The notes: generated by a model not told the origin, from the letters alone. A stretch of 64,000 bases of DNA from Mesomycoplasma ovipneumoniae ATCC 29419 (GCF_028885435.1 NZ_CP118522.1:992001-1056000); one strand, 5' to 3'. Positions 25,979 through 38,107 are shown, counted from the first letter of the stretch. Translations and numbers: made by a program.

Positions 25979-28516
25979 TTATACTTGTTTTTGACGAATT
26001 AATTTTTTTGGGTTGGTCGTTTTTACTTTATTTTTATTTGGATTTAGAAATGTTTCAATATCTAAGCCTAATAATTCCATAATTCGTAATTCGTCCATTG
26101 CATCAAGTAAGGCATTATGTGTTTCTAAATAATTTTCATTCTTGGTTATCATTCTGTATATATTTTCTACCTTTCATCCTCTTTTTAAATCGCCGTTTTT
26201 AGTTGTTTCTGCATTTAATGGGATATATTTGTTAAATTGTTTGTTTTTAGCAACTATAGAAATATCGTTATATTCGAATGATTCGTGTAATTCAGGCAAA
26301 TGTCAAAAATCATATTTTGTATATGAAAACCAATTTTTTACCTCATAATATTCCAAGAAATTAATTAGATGAACAATCATTTTTTCGCGTGTTTGAACAA
26401 CAATAGTTTCTTCTTTAAATTCAAAGGGAAGGGGGAATCAAACATTACTAGCATACTTTCCACCTACTTTTAAATTGTTTTCTATTATTCAATATTTTTT
26501 AGCAATTAATTTAAAATTAGTGCTATCAGCAATTACAACTCCAACGGAAAAAATTTCACTATCATAGTTTGTTTCAACATCAATTACAGCAATGTTTTTA
26601 TTCACTTTAATAACTTTTTGTTCTTTAATTGTTTCCTTCTGATTCCTTAAATTTTTTTGGTTATTAGGTTTATAGGTTCCTTTTGAAATTGTTTGTACAA
26701 GTTTTTCTCTAAATTCTTCTCGATTTTTAATTCTAATTTCGTGCATTTCGTTATTTCGAATATTCCACAATATACCTTTTTCTTTTTTTAAGGCTAGCAT
26801 ATATGAAGCAGTCTGTAAAAAATGAGCAGTTGTTAAATCGCTAACAAATTTAAGTTCATAAACTATTTCATTTTTGATAACATCAGCTATTCCCTCCGCT
26901 ATTATTGTAAGATTATTATCACTAAATCTCAACGAGCATATTTGTTGAATTATCTCGTCTTTTTTAAGCACTTTTGATAATCTTTTATGCATTTGATCAA
27001 CAGCATTATCATCAACAAAATCGGGCTGCGTTTGTTTAATGTATCTTTCTTGGTCTGTTTGCAAATAAACAAGATAGAGTGTTAAATCTTTTGTTGAATT
27101 TCTTTCTTTGATGTAATTTTCATACTCTTTTAACTGTTGTCTTTGTTGTTTTTTTGAATGGATATATTTGAGTTCAATAAAATGCCTAATTGCTTTATCT
27201 ATTTGTCAATCGTTGAAATAAGATGCTTCAAGAAAAATACCAACACAAGGTGTAAGATCAATTAATGCATCTTGTGTTTTTACCTTTATTTCACTTTTAT
27301 CGACTGTGTTAATTTTTTTTATACCAAGCATTTGCAACATATGCTCGATATCTTCGTCATACTTGTGATCAAACATTGTAGACATTGAAAATGATTCTTC
27401 ACATCATTTCACTGAATCCCCTAAATATTTAGATTGTTTGATAATTTCTTCATTTAATGGTAGGTTTGGAGATTTTGGTTTTAAAAAGATGATTTTTTCT
27501 TTTCCTCTGCTTGCTGCTACACAAAATATGTTTTTTATAATTTCATAATTTGCTGTGATTGGACTTAAGCGGATTTGTCAATATAGTAAGTCAAAATCGA
27601 AAACAACACAAATAGGTTTTTCCAATCCTTTTGAGCTATCATATGTTGTAAAAATAGCTGAATTTTTTTTGGGAGACAAATTCCCATCTTTTTCTCTTAT
27701 AGAAGCATAAACGGTTTTTTTATTAAAAATATCACTATGATTTTCTTCAAGATAATTTAATAGTTCTGTCATTTTGCCTGAACGGTAACCCAAACATAAG
27801 ATGTCAGCAGGTTTTTGTTTAGCCAAAAATTCTTGAATTTCTTCCATTTCCATATATTGGATTTGACAATTTTCGTTTACTCCATTAATTGTTTTATCCC
27901 AAATCCTGCCCAACATATTAGCATGTTCTTTTGGCATTCTGAAGGAAAATGTTAAGCTAATTTTTTTATATGATCCTAAAAATTCATCAATAAAATCAGT
28001 GACATTTAATTTGGTATTATCATAAATTTTCTGATTAATATCACCAACCGCAACAATTTGTATATTAGGATTTTTTTCTTTTATTTTTTTCAATAACAAA
28101 GATATTTCTTCAGTAATATCTTGATATTCATCAATTAGTAAAACATCATAAGCGTCAACAGAAATGTTATTTTCTAAAAATATTTTAACTGCATCTGCAG
28201 AAGAAGAATTAATATCTTCTTTTCGTAAAAGTCCGTATGCAAACCCATGATAATTTTGTACAATAACATTATCGTTTTTAATCTTGTTTTTAGCTTCAAC
28301 TTTTAATAGTCTATTGTAAGTTAAGTACAAAATTTTTTTATAAATAGGAAATTTGTCACACAGAACCTGAATTACTGATGTTTTTCCACTTCCAATACAA
28401 GCATCAACTAGGATATTTTCACCTTGTAATGCTAAATTAACAACATTTTGTTGCTCTTCAGTGAGTTTTTCTGCAATATTTTCAGTTTTTTGTTTTTCTT
28501 TTGTTTTTCTAGCCAT
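25979..28516 (-). CDS. UvrD/Rep-like helicase fused to RecB-like nuclease and DnaQ-like exonuclease
   Basis: 845 aa, open throughout with UGA = Trp. Residues 1 to about 400 are a superfamily-1 DNA helicase: motif I DACIGSGKTS, II LLIDEYQDI, III VAVGDINQKIY, IV FSFRMP, V TTYDSSKGLE, VI VAASRGKEK. Residues about 535-575 have a PD-(D/E)XK nuclease signature (EGIADVIKNEIVYELKF, then QTASYMLAL: Asp, Glu-x-Lys and the trailing Gln). Residues about 638-810 are a DEDDh exonuclease: AVIDVETN (D-x-E) and HNALLDAMDEL (H-x4-D). The protein could unwind and degrade DNA ends, standing in for AddAB/RecBCD, which mycoplasmas usually lack, or act in defence. Domain calls are motif-based; the joint function is an inference. 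Confidence 0.85.
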
Positions 28517-28653
28517 AATTCTCTTAGTTATTAAGTTTTTTTATAGATTAAAACAATAGAAAAAACCGTGTCTAGTTTTTTCTATTGTTTTGCGATTCAA
28601 GAAACCCTATAAATTTTAGGGCTATTTGGAAAAATTAACCTAAGGAAATTATA
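28517..28653 (-). promoter_or_regulatory. Promoter and structured leader before the helicase fusion
   Basis: A -10 TATAAT on the minus strand (28648-28653) is followed by a small stem CCCTA/TAGGG (about 28603-28619). Then comes a perfect 16-bp stem AAACAATAGAAAAAAC/GTTTTTTCTATTGTTT (28551-28590) with Ts after it, and the helicase ATG at 28516. The long stem surely can terminate MIP transcription. Because a promoter candidate lies upstream of it, it might also attenuate helicase expression. Confidence 0.6.
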
Positions 28654-28708
28654 GCATAAATTTTTAACAATTAAAACTGTCAATAAATGATTTTTATATT
28701 ATTTTTAA

Positions 28709-31180
28709 CTATTTTCAGTCATCAAAAACATCAACTTTTTGTGAATCTTCAAAGCCATTTGGAAAGAGATAAGTTTTAATTCCTTTATCTTTATAAAGTT
28801 GTTGCATTGCTTGAAAATATGATTTTCGCTGGTGTTTTGAGCCATAAATTAGGTCGTATTTTGGTAAATTATAAGTTCCATAATAACCTTTATAGTCATT
28901 TCCATATGATCTTAAATTTAAACTAACAGCCGTTGAAGCTCTTGGATCAGTTGCAAAAACTAATGAATATAGCTTATTATCTTTATATATTCCAGTTCCT
29001 GACATTCCTCCACCACCGGTGAAATTATCAAGTAAAGTACCTAAACCTCAAAATAAATAAGGAGTATGACTAAATACATTTTTTGATGAATCAAATTTAG
29101 TAATTTTAATAAAACCATTACTTACATAAGGCATTGCAATAAAAATATCAGTTAGTCCAGGCTTGTTCATGAATGATCGATAAGATCTTGATCAAGAAAG
29201 ATCGCCTCCATTTTGCCACTGTTGGCTAGTTGGATCTTGATTAAAATAAAGACCGGTATCTTTATTTACATAAGGGCTAACGCTATGTTTTCTGGATTCT
29301 CAAGCATTTTTATTTTTGAATTCATTTAAAGTTTGATTTGTTTCTGCTTCTGTAAGTGGAAAACCTAGACCATAAAACTGATTTGCTGGTAGTTTTTCAT
29401 ATTGACTATCTTTTAAAAAGTCAGCATCAGAAGTAATTGCTGTTGATTTATCGTTAGTTTTTTGGTCTTGGTGTTCATCATACCAGTCTTTTGTGATCGT
29501 TTTTGCTTGCTCTTCGTTGTCAAAGGCGACTTCCATAATTGCAAAATCAAGCAATTCTTCCATATTTTTATATTTTTCTTGATTTGTAAAGTCGCCTAGT
29601 TTTTTGTCAAAAACATTTGAACCAAAGACAATTGTTCTAACATTTAGTTCAGCATTTTGTGGAATTGCTTGGTTATTGTTAAGTTGATCGTCAATTACTG
29701 AAAAATTTTTTGAACTATCAAGTGTTTTTCCAGCATTATGAATGTTTGTATCTTTGGTTCGCACAGTAAGATTGACTGTATCATAATAGTCTTCATGCCG
29801 AGGTTCGCCGGTTGTTGGCATTATATTATTTAGGTTAACAGAATCTTTAATTTTTGTAAAAACCAAACTTCATGTGTTATATTGGCGGTTATGAGTGTTA
29901 TAAGCATCATCATCACGGCCATAAATTTTATCTTTATGATAATCATTTGCAACCTGAAGTCGATTTAAAACGTGGGCATTTGTAATAAAATACCAAGTTA
30001 GAGGATATTTATTGTTATCTTCTTTTTTATAGTCAATAATATTTAGAGTCCCTCTGTGCAAATTATTAAAATGAACTATTTCATTAGGGGGTAAATAATC
30101 AGGCTCACCCTCTTTTCCGTTGTGGGTTCTTAAAAATTGACCATTTCTAAAAGCGACAGAAATTGCACTTTTTGTCAATTTTTTATATTCTTGGTTTGGC
30201 AAAATCCGTGGCAGGCCAACTCTTCCAGGTCCACCTCTTAAAACTTGTCCGGTCTGAGGATCGAGATGAATTGCCGGGGAAGTATCACCTTTGTGATGTT
30301 CGGGAATATCAATCCCTGTTATGTTTCCAGAACTATCATATTTTGGCAAGACAAAGGTTCGCTGAGAAGCATTATCATATAAAGGTTGATTTGCTTGCTT
30401 AGCTTTTTGATCTAAAGATGATTTTAAATTTGAAGAGACTTTTTTGGTTTTTCCAAGCGGATAATCACTAAGTCCATCAGGGTCATCAAGGCCAATGACT
30501 TTAGCCCCACCGCCACCGTATTTTTCAAGGTAATATCTTCATTCATTATCAGGAAAATCGTACTGATATTGATCTTCAACAGTTCGTTTTCCATCTTTTA
30601 CAATTGCTCAATTTTGACCTTTTGGAGCAACAGCATTTAATTGTTCATAATATTTATTAACCCGATCTTCGGGGATTTCGGGTTGGTTTTGCTGTGGCAG
30701 TTCTCTTGATTTTTCAATTGGTTTTAGAATATCTAAAAAAGATCCAATTATTAATTTAGTTAAATTGTCAGTTTGGTAACCAGTTTTTTCAAGCTGAAAA
30801 TCTAAAGTTTTTTTGGCACTATCTCAGTCAATTTGCTTTTTTTCTAAATCTTCATTTTTAAATAATTGAGGCAGTGAAGACTTAACTTCATCGAGAGTTT
30901 TTGTAAGATTTTGGTAAGAAGTCTGTGAAGAACTAGCTTCAAAAGTTGAATAAGCAGTATTTATTTTGTCTTCAAAACTTTTTTGGGTGTTTTGATCAAA
31001 TTTAGGCTGTTGAGTTTCGGTATCTGATTGACTGCTTCCCCCTGGTTTTGGATCTTTTTTTGGTTGCTCAACTTTAGTTTCGTTGTTAGTTGTGCATGAA
31101 TAAAAAACAAAACTGCTTAAACCAAGTCCAAAAAGTAAGAAAAGTGCTTTGTTTTTTACTAAAAAATTACTTTTTTTCAT
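28709..31180 (-). CDS. mip: MIP: DUF31 serine protease lipoprotein (mycoplasma immunoglobulin protease)
   Basis: 823 aa. Lipoprotein signal with lipobox (GLSSFVFYSC), then a charged low-complexity stretch. The DUF31 trypsin-like domain shows the triad contexts: His in WYFITNAHVLNRL, Asp in EELLDFAIMEVAF, Ser in FTGGGGMSGTGIY. In characterised mycoplasmas, MIP cleaves the heavy chain of antibody captured by MIB on the cell surface. The gene follows MIB at 23 nt with a ribosome-binding site (GGTGGTGAAAT), the known tandem order. The reading extends two codons (Trp-Lys) past the first UGA to TAG. I name it by family and neighbour; cleavage itself is inferred. Confidence 0.9.
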
Positions 31181-31203
31181 ATTTCACCACCAAAAAAATT
31201 AAA

Positions 31204-33369
31204 TTAGACAAGCCCAGAAGAACTTGAGCTGTTTTGTCTACCAACAAGAACTTGAGCTGTTCCAATTGTTGAGCCAATTTTGCTTTTTGCTTCTTCAGTT
31301 TCTACAAAAATTTGGCTTATATTATTTCCTGATCCGTTTGCAACGCTAATGAACTTGCGTAGTTGTTCAATTGAGTCACCTGTTGGTGATCCAGAAATAT
31401 AAACAGGGTAAGAATTAATTTGTCTTCCGTCAATTTTTACATCAACTCTTGGACTACTTCCAGGGACAGATTCAGAAAATCTTTCAGTAAATTGGGCACC
31501 ATCAAGATCTGAAAATTTAAAGTTTAGGCTGTTTGATCCACTAGAATTTGATCCTTTAATTATTAATTTGGTGAACTTTAGTTTTCTAAAGCCGGTGTAA
31601 TTTTCTTCAGCATATGGATCGTCTTCTCAATTTTTAACTTTTTCGTTAAAAGTTTTGTCAAAGTCATCGAATTTTATGCCTTTAAAAGTATTTACATCTG
31701 TTTCTGAAAAATCAAGTGTGGTTGGTCAGCCACCTTTTCCACCAAAATTTCCTTGGAAAACTCGCTGATTAATTTTTGAGTCAAAAACTATCGAGAGACC
31801 CTCGTTAATTTTGTCAACAGTATCACCTTTTTCTCATCTTAGGCCTGAAAAAACTATTGAACCACCAATTTTCCCTTGAGATCGATCAAAAGTTGCTTGA
31901 TTATTATAGTCAAAACTAATAAAATCAACATTTTTTAGACCATTAGGATTAATACTTCATTCATCACTTACTGAATTAATTTCTGTATAAATTGACAGTT
32001 CTTTTAATTTTTTATTTTCAAGACCGCGTAAAGACTTAGTGGCATTTGTATTATTTAAAAATACTGAAACTGTATTAATTTGACTAGGAATGGCTTCAAG
32101 AATACTTGAGGCATTTTGTAAAGAGTTAGCTTCGCCAATATTTTTTATTCTTATAGCTTGAACTTTGCTGTCCTTTTGCGAAATTTTTGCCATAATTTCT
32201 TGAAATTTCTCAAAAGCATTATTATCATTAGCATCAAGTTGGATTAATTTTAAAGGTTGGCGACTTTTGTCTTCATTATCTGAATTAGGCTTGTATTCAT
32301 AAACCTTAATTGAGTTAGTAAAATTGCTACCTATTTCTGAAGAAAACTGGGAACTTACATCTGATTTTGTCCAACCGGGAAATTCACCATTGGAAATATT
32401 CCACGGACTCAAAGAATACCAACTTGGAGTATTAAAAGTACGGCTTTGATTATGTTTTTTTAGTCTATTTAAGGTTGGATTTTTACTTTCATCTTCATAT
32501 TCTCAAACATTAATCGAATCAAGCGAAGGAACCAGACCCTGTCTAAGTGATTTTAGCTCTTCCAAAGTAAGGGAAGTTTTTTCTGGAAGATTTTTTAAGT
32601 ACTCTAAATACTGTTTTTCACGATTTAAATTATATCTTGGAAGATCAATTTGTCTTTGATAGGCTTCTTTTCAAAGGTCCCGTCCTGCATCAGTTTTAGG
32701 AATCTTGCCACGAATGTGATCTTTATCAAAATCTTCTTTATAGGAGCGCTCAATTTCGTCAACTTCAGCTTGCAAGTTTGCAACTCGAGATTCAATAGTT
32801 TTTATTTCGGCAGCAAGACCTTTTTTATACCTTTCAAGAGCATACTGAATTCTTGACTGAGAAACACCAGGAACTGGATTTTGACGAGTTGTTGGAACTG
32901 GCGATGAATTTTGAACGATTACTGGTGATCTAGTTTGAGTATTTGGGGTTGAAATCTCTGCAGATTTCCTAGGAGAGAGAGAGAGAGAGAGAGAGCGACG
33001 TGGCGTCGAAATTCTCTGGATCGGAGTTTCTTTTTTTGTTATAACTACCGGATCTTTTATTTTTGTGTCTTTAGGGATTTCTTGTTTAATTGGCGGTTTG
33101 GGTGTTTCTTCTTTTGGTTTAACTAAATCCACTTTAGGGCCGTTATTTTCTTGAGGTTTAAAATCAGAATTAACGACCGGTGAGACAAAAGTTAAATCAT
33201 TTGGATTATTTTTGATTACAATTGAAGGAGATGAAGAACTATAGTGAATTTCATTACTGGAGCTAATAAAATTATTAACTAAGGAACTAGCAAAAGAACC
33301 TCCAACTAAAACCATAGCGGATGAGGCTAAAATTATTAATTTTCTTCTTCTTGGAACATAAATTTGCAT
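31204..33369 (-). CDS. mib: MIB: immunoglobulin-binding protein (putative Ig-blocking virulence protein)
   Basis: 721 aa. Basic N-terminus plus membrane anchor (MQIYVPRRRKLIILASSAMVLVGGSF). A Pro/Ser-rich stretch with the GA dinucleotide repeat (32973-32994) encodes RRSLSLSLSP. A coiled-coil-like region around ERYKKGLAAEIKTIESRVANLQAEVDEIE follows. The body has family landmarks: LPEKTSLTLEELKSLRQGLVPS, GLKNVDFISFDYNNQATFDRS, GSIVFSGLRWEKGD, INEGLSIVFDSK and RVFQGNFGGKGGWPTTLDFS. MIB captures antibody Fv regions and presents them to MIP. A strong AAGGAGGAAAT site precedes ATG. First gene of the MIB-MIP pair. Confidence 0.92.
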
Positions 33370-33411
33370 ATTTCCTCCTTATTACTTTTCATATAGGATA
33401 TAATAATTATA
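33370..33411 (-). promoter_or_regulatory. Promoter and ribosome-binding site of the MIB-MIP operon
   Basis: Minus strand -10 TATAAT at 33406-33411, with a TATATCC stretch and Shine-Dalgarno AAGGAGG between it and the ATG at 33369. Confidence 0.65.
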
Positions 33412-34102
33412 CAAATTTTTTATTTTAAAAAATAAAAAAGATACTACAAATTTTGAATTTGTTAGTTTATGTAGTTTTAATTGTCCTTTTATTATTAATT
33501 TAATTATTTTTTGCCAAAAACAGTCAAATTAATAATTTTTTATATTTTTTTGAATTTAAGAAACACCTCTTTAGTGATATTTTAAAATGTGAAATTTTAA
33601 AAAAGTGGCTAGTATAGATTAATATGCCAACTTTCTTTTTTAAAATGTGATTTTTTATAGAAAGTTCAAATATATATTAAAAATTTTAAACCATTAATAA
33701 TTTTTTTCAAGTAAAAATTAGTATTTTGTACAAAAAAGAAGTTCAAAAGGATTTAAATTTTGCCAACTTATTGGTAGTTTGCTTCTGTTGTTTAGTCATT
33801 TTAAGTGCTTTTTAAAAGGATTTTTATGAGTTTTCTAGTGGTCTAAATATTTAAAATAGGTATGATTTTTTCTTTGACATCTTAATAAAACAGTAAAAAA
33901 ATTGTAATTAACTTTTGCAAAAAAAATGAAAAAAGTGCCTAAAACCAGGCACTTCTTTAAGATTATATTATCAAACTGGGAAACTCAAGAAAAAGAAAAA
34001 TGCAAAATTGACACAATGAATCAATTTTGCATGTATTATATTAAACAATTTAATAAGAAATTGGCAAAAAAGTTTAATAAATCTATGAAAAATATATATG
34101 TA
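33412..34102. repeat. Intergenic region with short MITE-related repeat
   Basis: 33412-33835 is AT-rich with no supported gene. 33838-33993 matches the short repeat seen at 37757, 40707, 43420 and 48990: AAATATTTAAAATAGG, CAGTAAAAAAATTGTAATTAAC, a GTGCCT...AGGCAC hairpin and the end TCAAACTGGGAAACTCA shared with the MITE. It contains no promoter and no longer structure. Confidence 0.65.
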
Positions 34103-35551
34103 CTAACCCGTTTTTTCCATTTTTCATTGTGGTAAATAATTTTTTATTACTGATTCGAGTGTTTTAAGGTGATTAATGTTTTTATTAAAAACAATATTTT
34201 TTTCTTTTGGAACTACCAAAATTTGAAAAGCAACTTTATTAAATTTTGATAAGGGGTAAAAACCCGAAAAAGCATTAAAACTATAATCTGAATGGCTAAT
34301 AGGTTCTAAAAAAATATTGTTATTTTCTTCCTTTGTAATGATTATGTTCTCAAATTCTACTGTTGCTGATTTATTATCAGAATTTTTATTATCAGAATTT
34401 AAATAATAAGATTGCGGAGAACCATAGACAAATTTTTCTCATGTTTCATATATAAAAATATTTGAATTTTTAAAGATATTCTCAAGCTTTTCCCCTTTAA
34501 ATACTTTTGTTTCAAAATCGTTTATAAACTCATTTTCATCTATTTTTAAACTTGAGTCCAATTTTGAAATACGATTGATTATTTTATCTTTAAATTCTTC
34601 TAAATTTTTAATTATCGCATGTTTGTTTTCAAAAAAATTATTGGCTCAAGGGTCGAGTTTTTCAGCAACTTTATCGTACGGTTGCTTTAATTTAAAAAAT
34701 TGAATTTTATTTTTCTTTTGGATAGACTTAATTTCATCGAAAATATCATAAAATGCTTTATTTTTTAAATAATTCGGAAGTAAATACCTTTTTTCAAGAT
34801 CATGATAAATTTTTCTAGTTTTAGTTACTAAAGTTTCTTCGTCAGCTTTCTTAAAATCATAGTGAAAATAAATTTTTTTGTCTTTAGGATACAAAACAAC
34901 GGTAAAATATGGATTAAACACTGGCACAATCCCCAAATTCGTATACCGATTATAATGAATATCATCTGCTCGAAAAGGAGTCATATTTATATAGCGGTCC
35001 TCTTTATCATCGAAATAATAATGTCTAGACGATAATAGACTTTTTTCGCCAAAATGCTCCATAATTAAAATATTATTGTTGTTAAGCGTTTCTTCTACTG
35101 TTTTACCATTTAGAAATTTTTCTTCAAATTCTTTTTTTATTGAATCAGCGCTAACAAAACTATCTATATTGGCGTCTTTTGTAATTTCTTTGGATTTTTC
35201 AACTATATTTTTTTGAAATTCTTCAAGAGTATAAATATCAATTGAATTTTTATTACCAAGAAAATAATTTCGACTTCTATTTTGGGTTACATTGCTATCT
35301 TTTTTTTCTTTTTGCAAGGAATAGAAAAAATTTAATGGCGAAAATGTCGCCCTTTTTACATTGTTCTCTTCATAATGTTTATCTAATAGATTTAAAAAAT
35401 AATCTCCACTATATTTATGATTATCTTCATCTAGGCTTGGCCTTGGTTTAGTAGAGGTGAAATTAAAAAACTGACCACATGAACTCAAAAAAAATGGCAA
35501 AGTTAAGGAACTTATAACTATAAATTTACTAAAAAATTGTTTAATTTTCAT
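34103..35551 (-). CDS. Lipoprotein, unknown function, coupled to subtilisin-like protease
   Basis: 482 aa from the ATG at 35551. Signal peptide MKIKQFFSKFIVISSLTLPF ends in a lipobox (FFLSSC), so the protein is probably anchored outside the membrane by a diacylglyceryl cysteine. The body is hydrophilic, with repeated-looking blocks around EEFQKNIVEKSKEITKDANIDSFVSADSIKKEFEEKF and LEEFKDKIINRISKLDSSLKIDENEFINDFETKVF, suggesting an internal duplication. Both are followed by GKTVEETL/GEKLENIF. The start overlaps the protease 3' end by 11 nt, so the two are probably co-translated and may work together. No named domain recognised. Confidence 0.8.
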
Positions 35552-37523
35552 TATGCACCAAATAAGAAGCAACTATTCTGTCATCCTCTGAATTTTCAAA
35601 AACGGAAGATCTATAATTTTTAACATAAATACGATAATAGGCAGATTCGTTTGACTTAAAATCTATTAATTCATTGTTGCTCAGGATGCTATTAGATCTT
35701 GCAACATCAACTCAATCGCCATTTGAATTTAATTTTTGTAAGTAAAGATCATAATCTGAAACAAAAGCACCACCTTGTCGTTTTTTTGTTACCTCTAACG
35801 GTAATCAATCGTGGCTAACATTTCTAGTGATTGCCGGTAAAAATCACCATCAGCCAGATATATTTTGGCCTTTTTCGTTATTTTTTAGCATTCCAGCGTT
35901 AAAGTTTCAAGACAAGGAGGCCTTAATTGTCTCATTTGAATTAACTCAGAACCTATTGCCAGTAAAAATAACTTCGCCCTCATTTTCTTTATTGCCGAAA
36001 ATAAAACTAATATTATCTACTGCTTCTTTCATTTTTTCAAAATCAGGGGTTCCAGCCCCGTACTTTTCATAATAACCACTATCTTTTTTATCCAAATCAA
36101 TATGATTTGGGCTTATTGCAGAAACAGAAAGAATAGATTTTATTACTGGAACTCTAAAATCATCACGAACTCAAAGTGGTTTTCCTCTTAAAAGTGTTGA
36201 TATTAGTCCGGTTACAATAGGGGCTGCATAACTAGTTCCACTTACATATTTTTTGCTTTGGTCAGATTGATTTTTATCATCAAGAACATTATAAATCTGA
36301 CCTGGAGCTACTACTAAGGGTTTAGCAAATTGCAAGTATTCATCACCAGTTTTAAAATTAGAATAAGGCGCTATTTCATTTTTTGCAATATTAGAATTAC
36401 TAGAATTATCTTGAAGTGCACCAACCACTATTGAATTTAGCGACAAGCTTCTATCATCAATTCATGGATTATCATCAGCTTTATTTCTGCCAAATTCATC
36501 TTCGTCAATTTTATCAGCGCCATTGCCTGCAGCAAAGACATTAATTACGCCATATTTTCTTGCTAAAAAATCAAGTAAATATGCATTTTCGTTGTAGTCT
36601 TTAAAGTCTACAAGTTTATTTCCATAACTGTGATTTATTACCCTTACATCTTTAGTAGCCATTCATTCGATTGCTTTGTGCCATTCAGCATCTGTTTTAA
36701 ATATTGATAAATACAAATCCGACTTTTTATCAACACCTGCTTTGCCACCTAAAATTAATGAGACTAGCGTTGAATGATATGGTTTTTCGGCTTGCTTGGG
36801 TCTATTTGAGACTAGATCGTTTATATTTAATTGATTTTCATTAAAATATATATTAAAATTTTGGTCAAATTTGTCTAAAAATTCTATAGCACCAACCTTT
36901 GAGGTGGCTTTATCTTGATTTTCACTGTCTTTTGCTGCTTGTTTTTGAAAATTTACTATTGAAATATTTTTATTTGACGACTCCCTAAAAAGTGAATGAT
37001 AATTATCATTATTATTTAACGGATTATTGTCATCTAACGTTTCAACATGTCCTGTTTGTTTGTCTTTTTCTTCATTTTTATAAACAATAAATCGACTGAT
37101 AGTAGAATTTTTTAAGGAATTTTTAACAAAAAATTCTCGATCATTTTCAGTGTCAAAATAAAACCAGACAATTGGTAACATTTCGCTGTATTTTGCTTCT
37201 TTATATCTTAAGTCTGACTTCTTAATTTTTTCTAAAAAATTAATATTAAAAGAAGTTATTTTTTTAGGTTCGGTATCTAAAAAGTCAGGGTTTAATAATA
37301 ATTTCAATTCAAAATTATTATCTAGATTTTCAACTTTTGACGATTTATTTAACTTTTTAATAAAAGGCTCTCTTACAACAATTTTACTACTAAAATTTGT
37401 AGAATATCAATATTGCTTATTATTATTTCAATTTATAAAGAGCGAACTGTATATTAATGGAATTGAAGCAAAACCAAACAAATATAAGGTAAACTTTTTT
37501 AACTTTTTAAATTTTTTAACCAC
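35541..37523 (-). CDS. Subtilisin-like (S8) serine protease, membrane anchored
   Basis: 660 aa, start GTG at 37523 (AAGG upstream; TTG nine bases earlier is possible). An N-terminal anchor (FTLYLFGFASIPLIYSSLFI) is followed by a ~170-aa prodomain-like part. S8 motifs: His in PYHSTLVSLILGG, oxyanion Asn in INVFAAGNG, Ser in YVSGTSYAAPIVTGL. Where the catalytic Asp usually sits (V-x-x-I-D-T-G), the sequence reads VGAIEFLDKFDQ, so the acid could be Glu or a shifted Asp. A C-terminal domain (about 500-660) with WWWFLPAITRNVSHDWLPLEV resembles the accessory domains of mycoplasma subtilases. It overlaps the downstream lipoprotein gene. Confidence 0.85.
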
Positions 37524-38063
37524 AAAAACCAAACCTTATTATGTATTAATTCAATTTTATTTTCTATGTAACTTATATCAGCTAAGAAATTTCTAAATCA
37601 TCTTTTTATTATTAATTAATTATATCAAAAAATAGTTGTGATTCAATAAAAGTTGTTATAAAAACTAAAAAAAATTAATAGAAAAAATCAGGCAACTAGT
37701 TTTTTGTGAAGATTTTGAGTGCAGTGCTTTTGTTAATTTTTCTTCGGATGTGTTCATAATTTTGTGATCTAAATATTTTAAATAGGTATGATTTTTACTT
37801 TGATATTTTAATAAAACAGTAAAAAAATTGTAATTAACTTTTGGCAAAAAAGTTAAAAAGGTGCCTAAAAACGGAGACTTTTTTAAAATTATTTCGTCAA
37901 ACTGGGAAACTCAGAATTTTCTTTTTTCTCCATTTCTTTTAGTTCTGATAGTTTAATTCCACTTTTCTTTATTGTTTTATTTTTCCCTGTTTTAGCTGTT
38001 CTTCTATACTTAATTTTATTTTTTTCTTGTTTTCTGTTTGTATATTTGCTCCTTTCTTGTATT
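37524..38063. repeat. Intergenic region: IS remnant, short MITE relative, leftover coding fragment
   Basis: 37677-37770 matches 48196-48285 (around CAGGCAACTAGTTTTTTGT) and ends in GTGTTCATAATTTTGTG, the same terminus as the IS256-family element. 37757-37910 is the short MITE-related repeat, ending TCAAACTGGGAAACTCAG. On the minus strand 37904-38054 has a good Shine-Dalgarno (GAAAGGAG) and an open frame of about 55 codons ending ELKEMEKKENSEFPSLTK, but no ATG. It reads into the repeat, so I treat it as the remains of a gene. Confidence 0.55.
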
Positions 38064-38101
38064 AAAAAAGACGACTAGATTTTTATCTAATCGTCTTTTT
38101 T
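38064..38101 (-). terminator. Terminator of the first restriction-modification operon
   Basis: AAAAAAGACGACTAGAT / ATCTAATCGTCTTTTTT stem just beyond the endonuclease stop. Nearly the same hairpin ends the second restriction operon at 49148. Confidence 0.8.
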
Positions 38102-38107
38102 ATGTGC

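Noticed and set aside
37904..38054. A possible small gene with a good Shine-Dalgarno after the first restriction operon
   Set aside because: No ATG, GTG or TTG at the right distance, and the frame ends inside a repeat; treated as a remnant.
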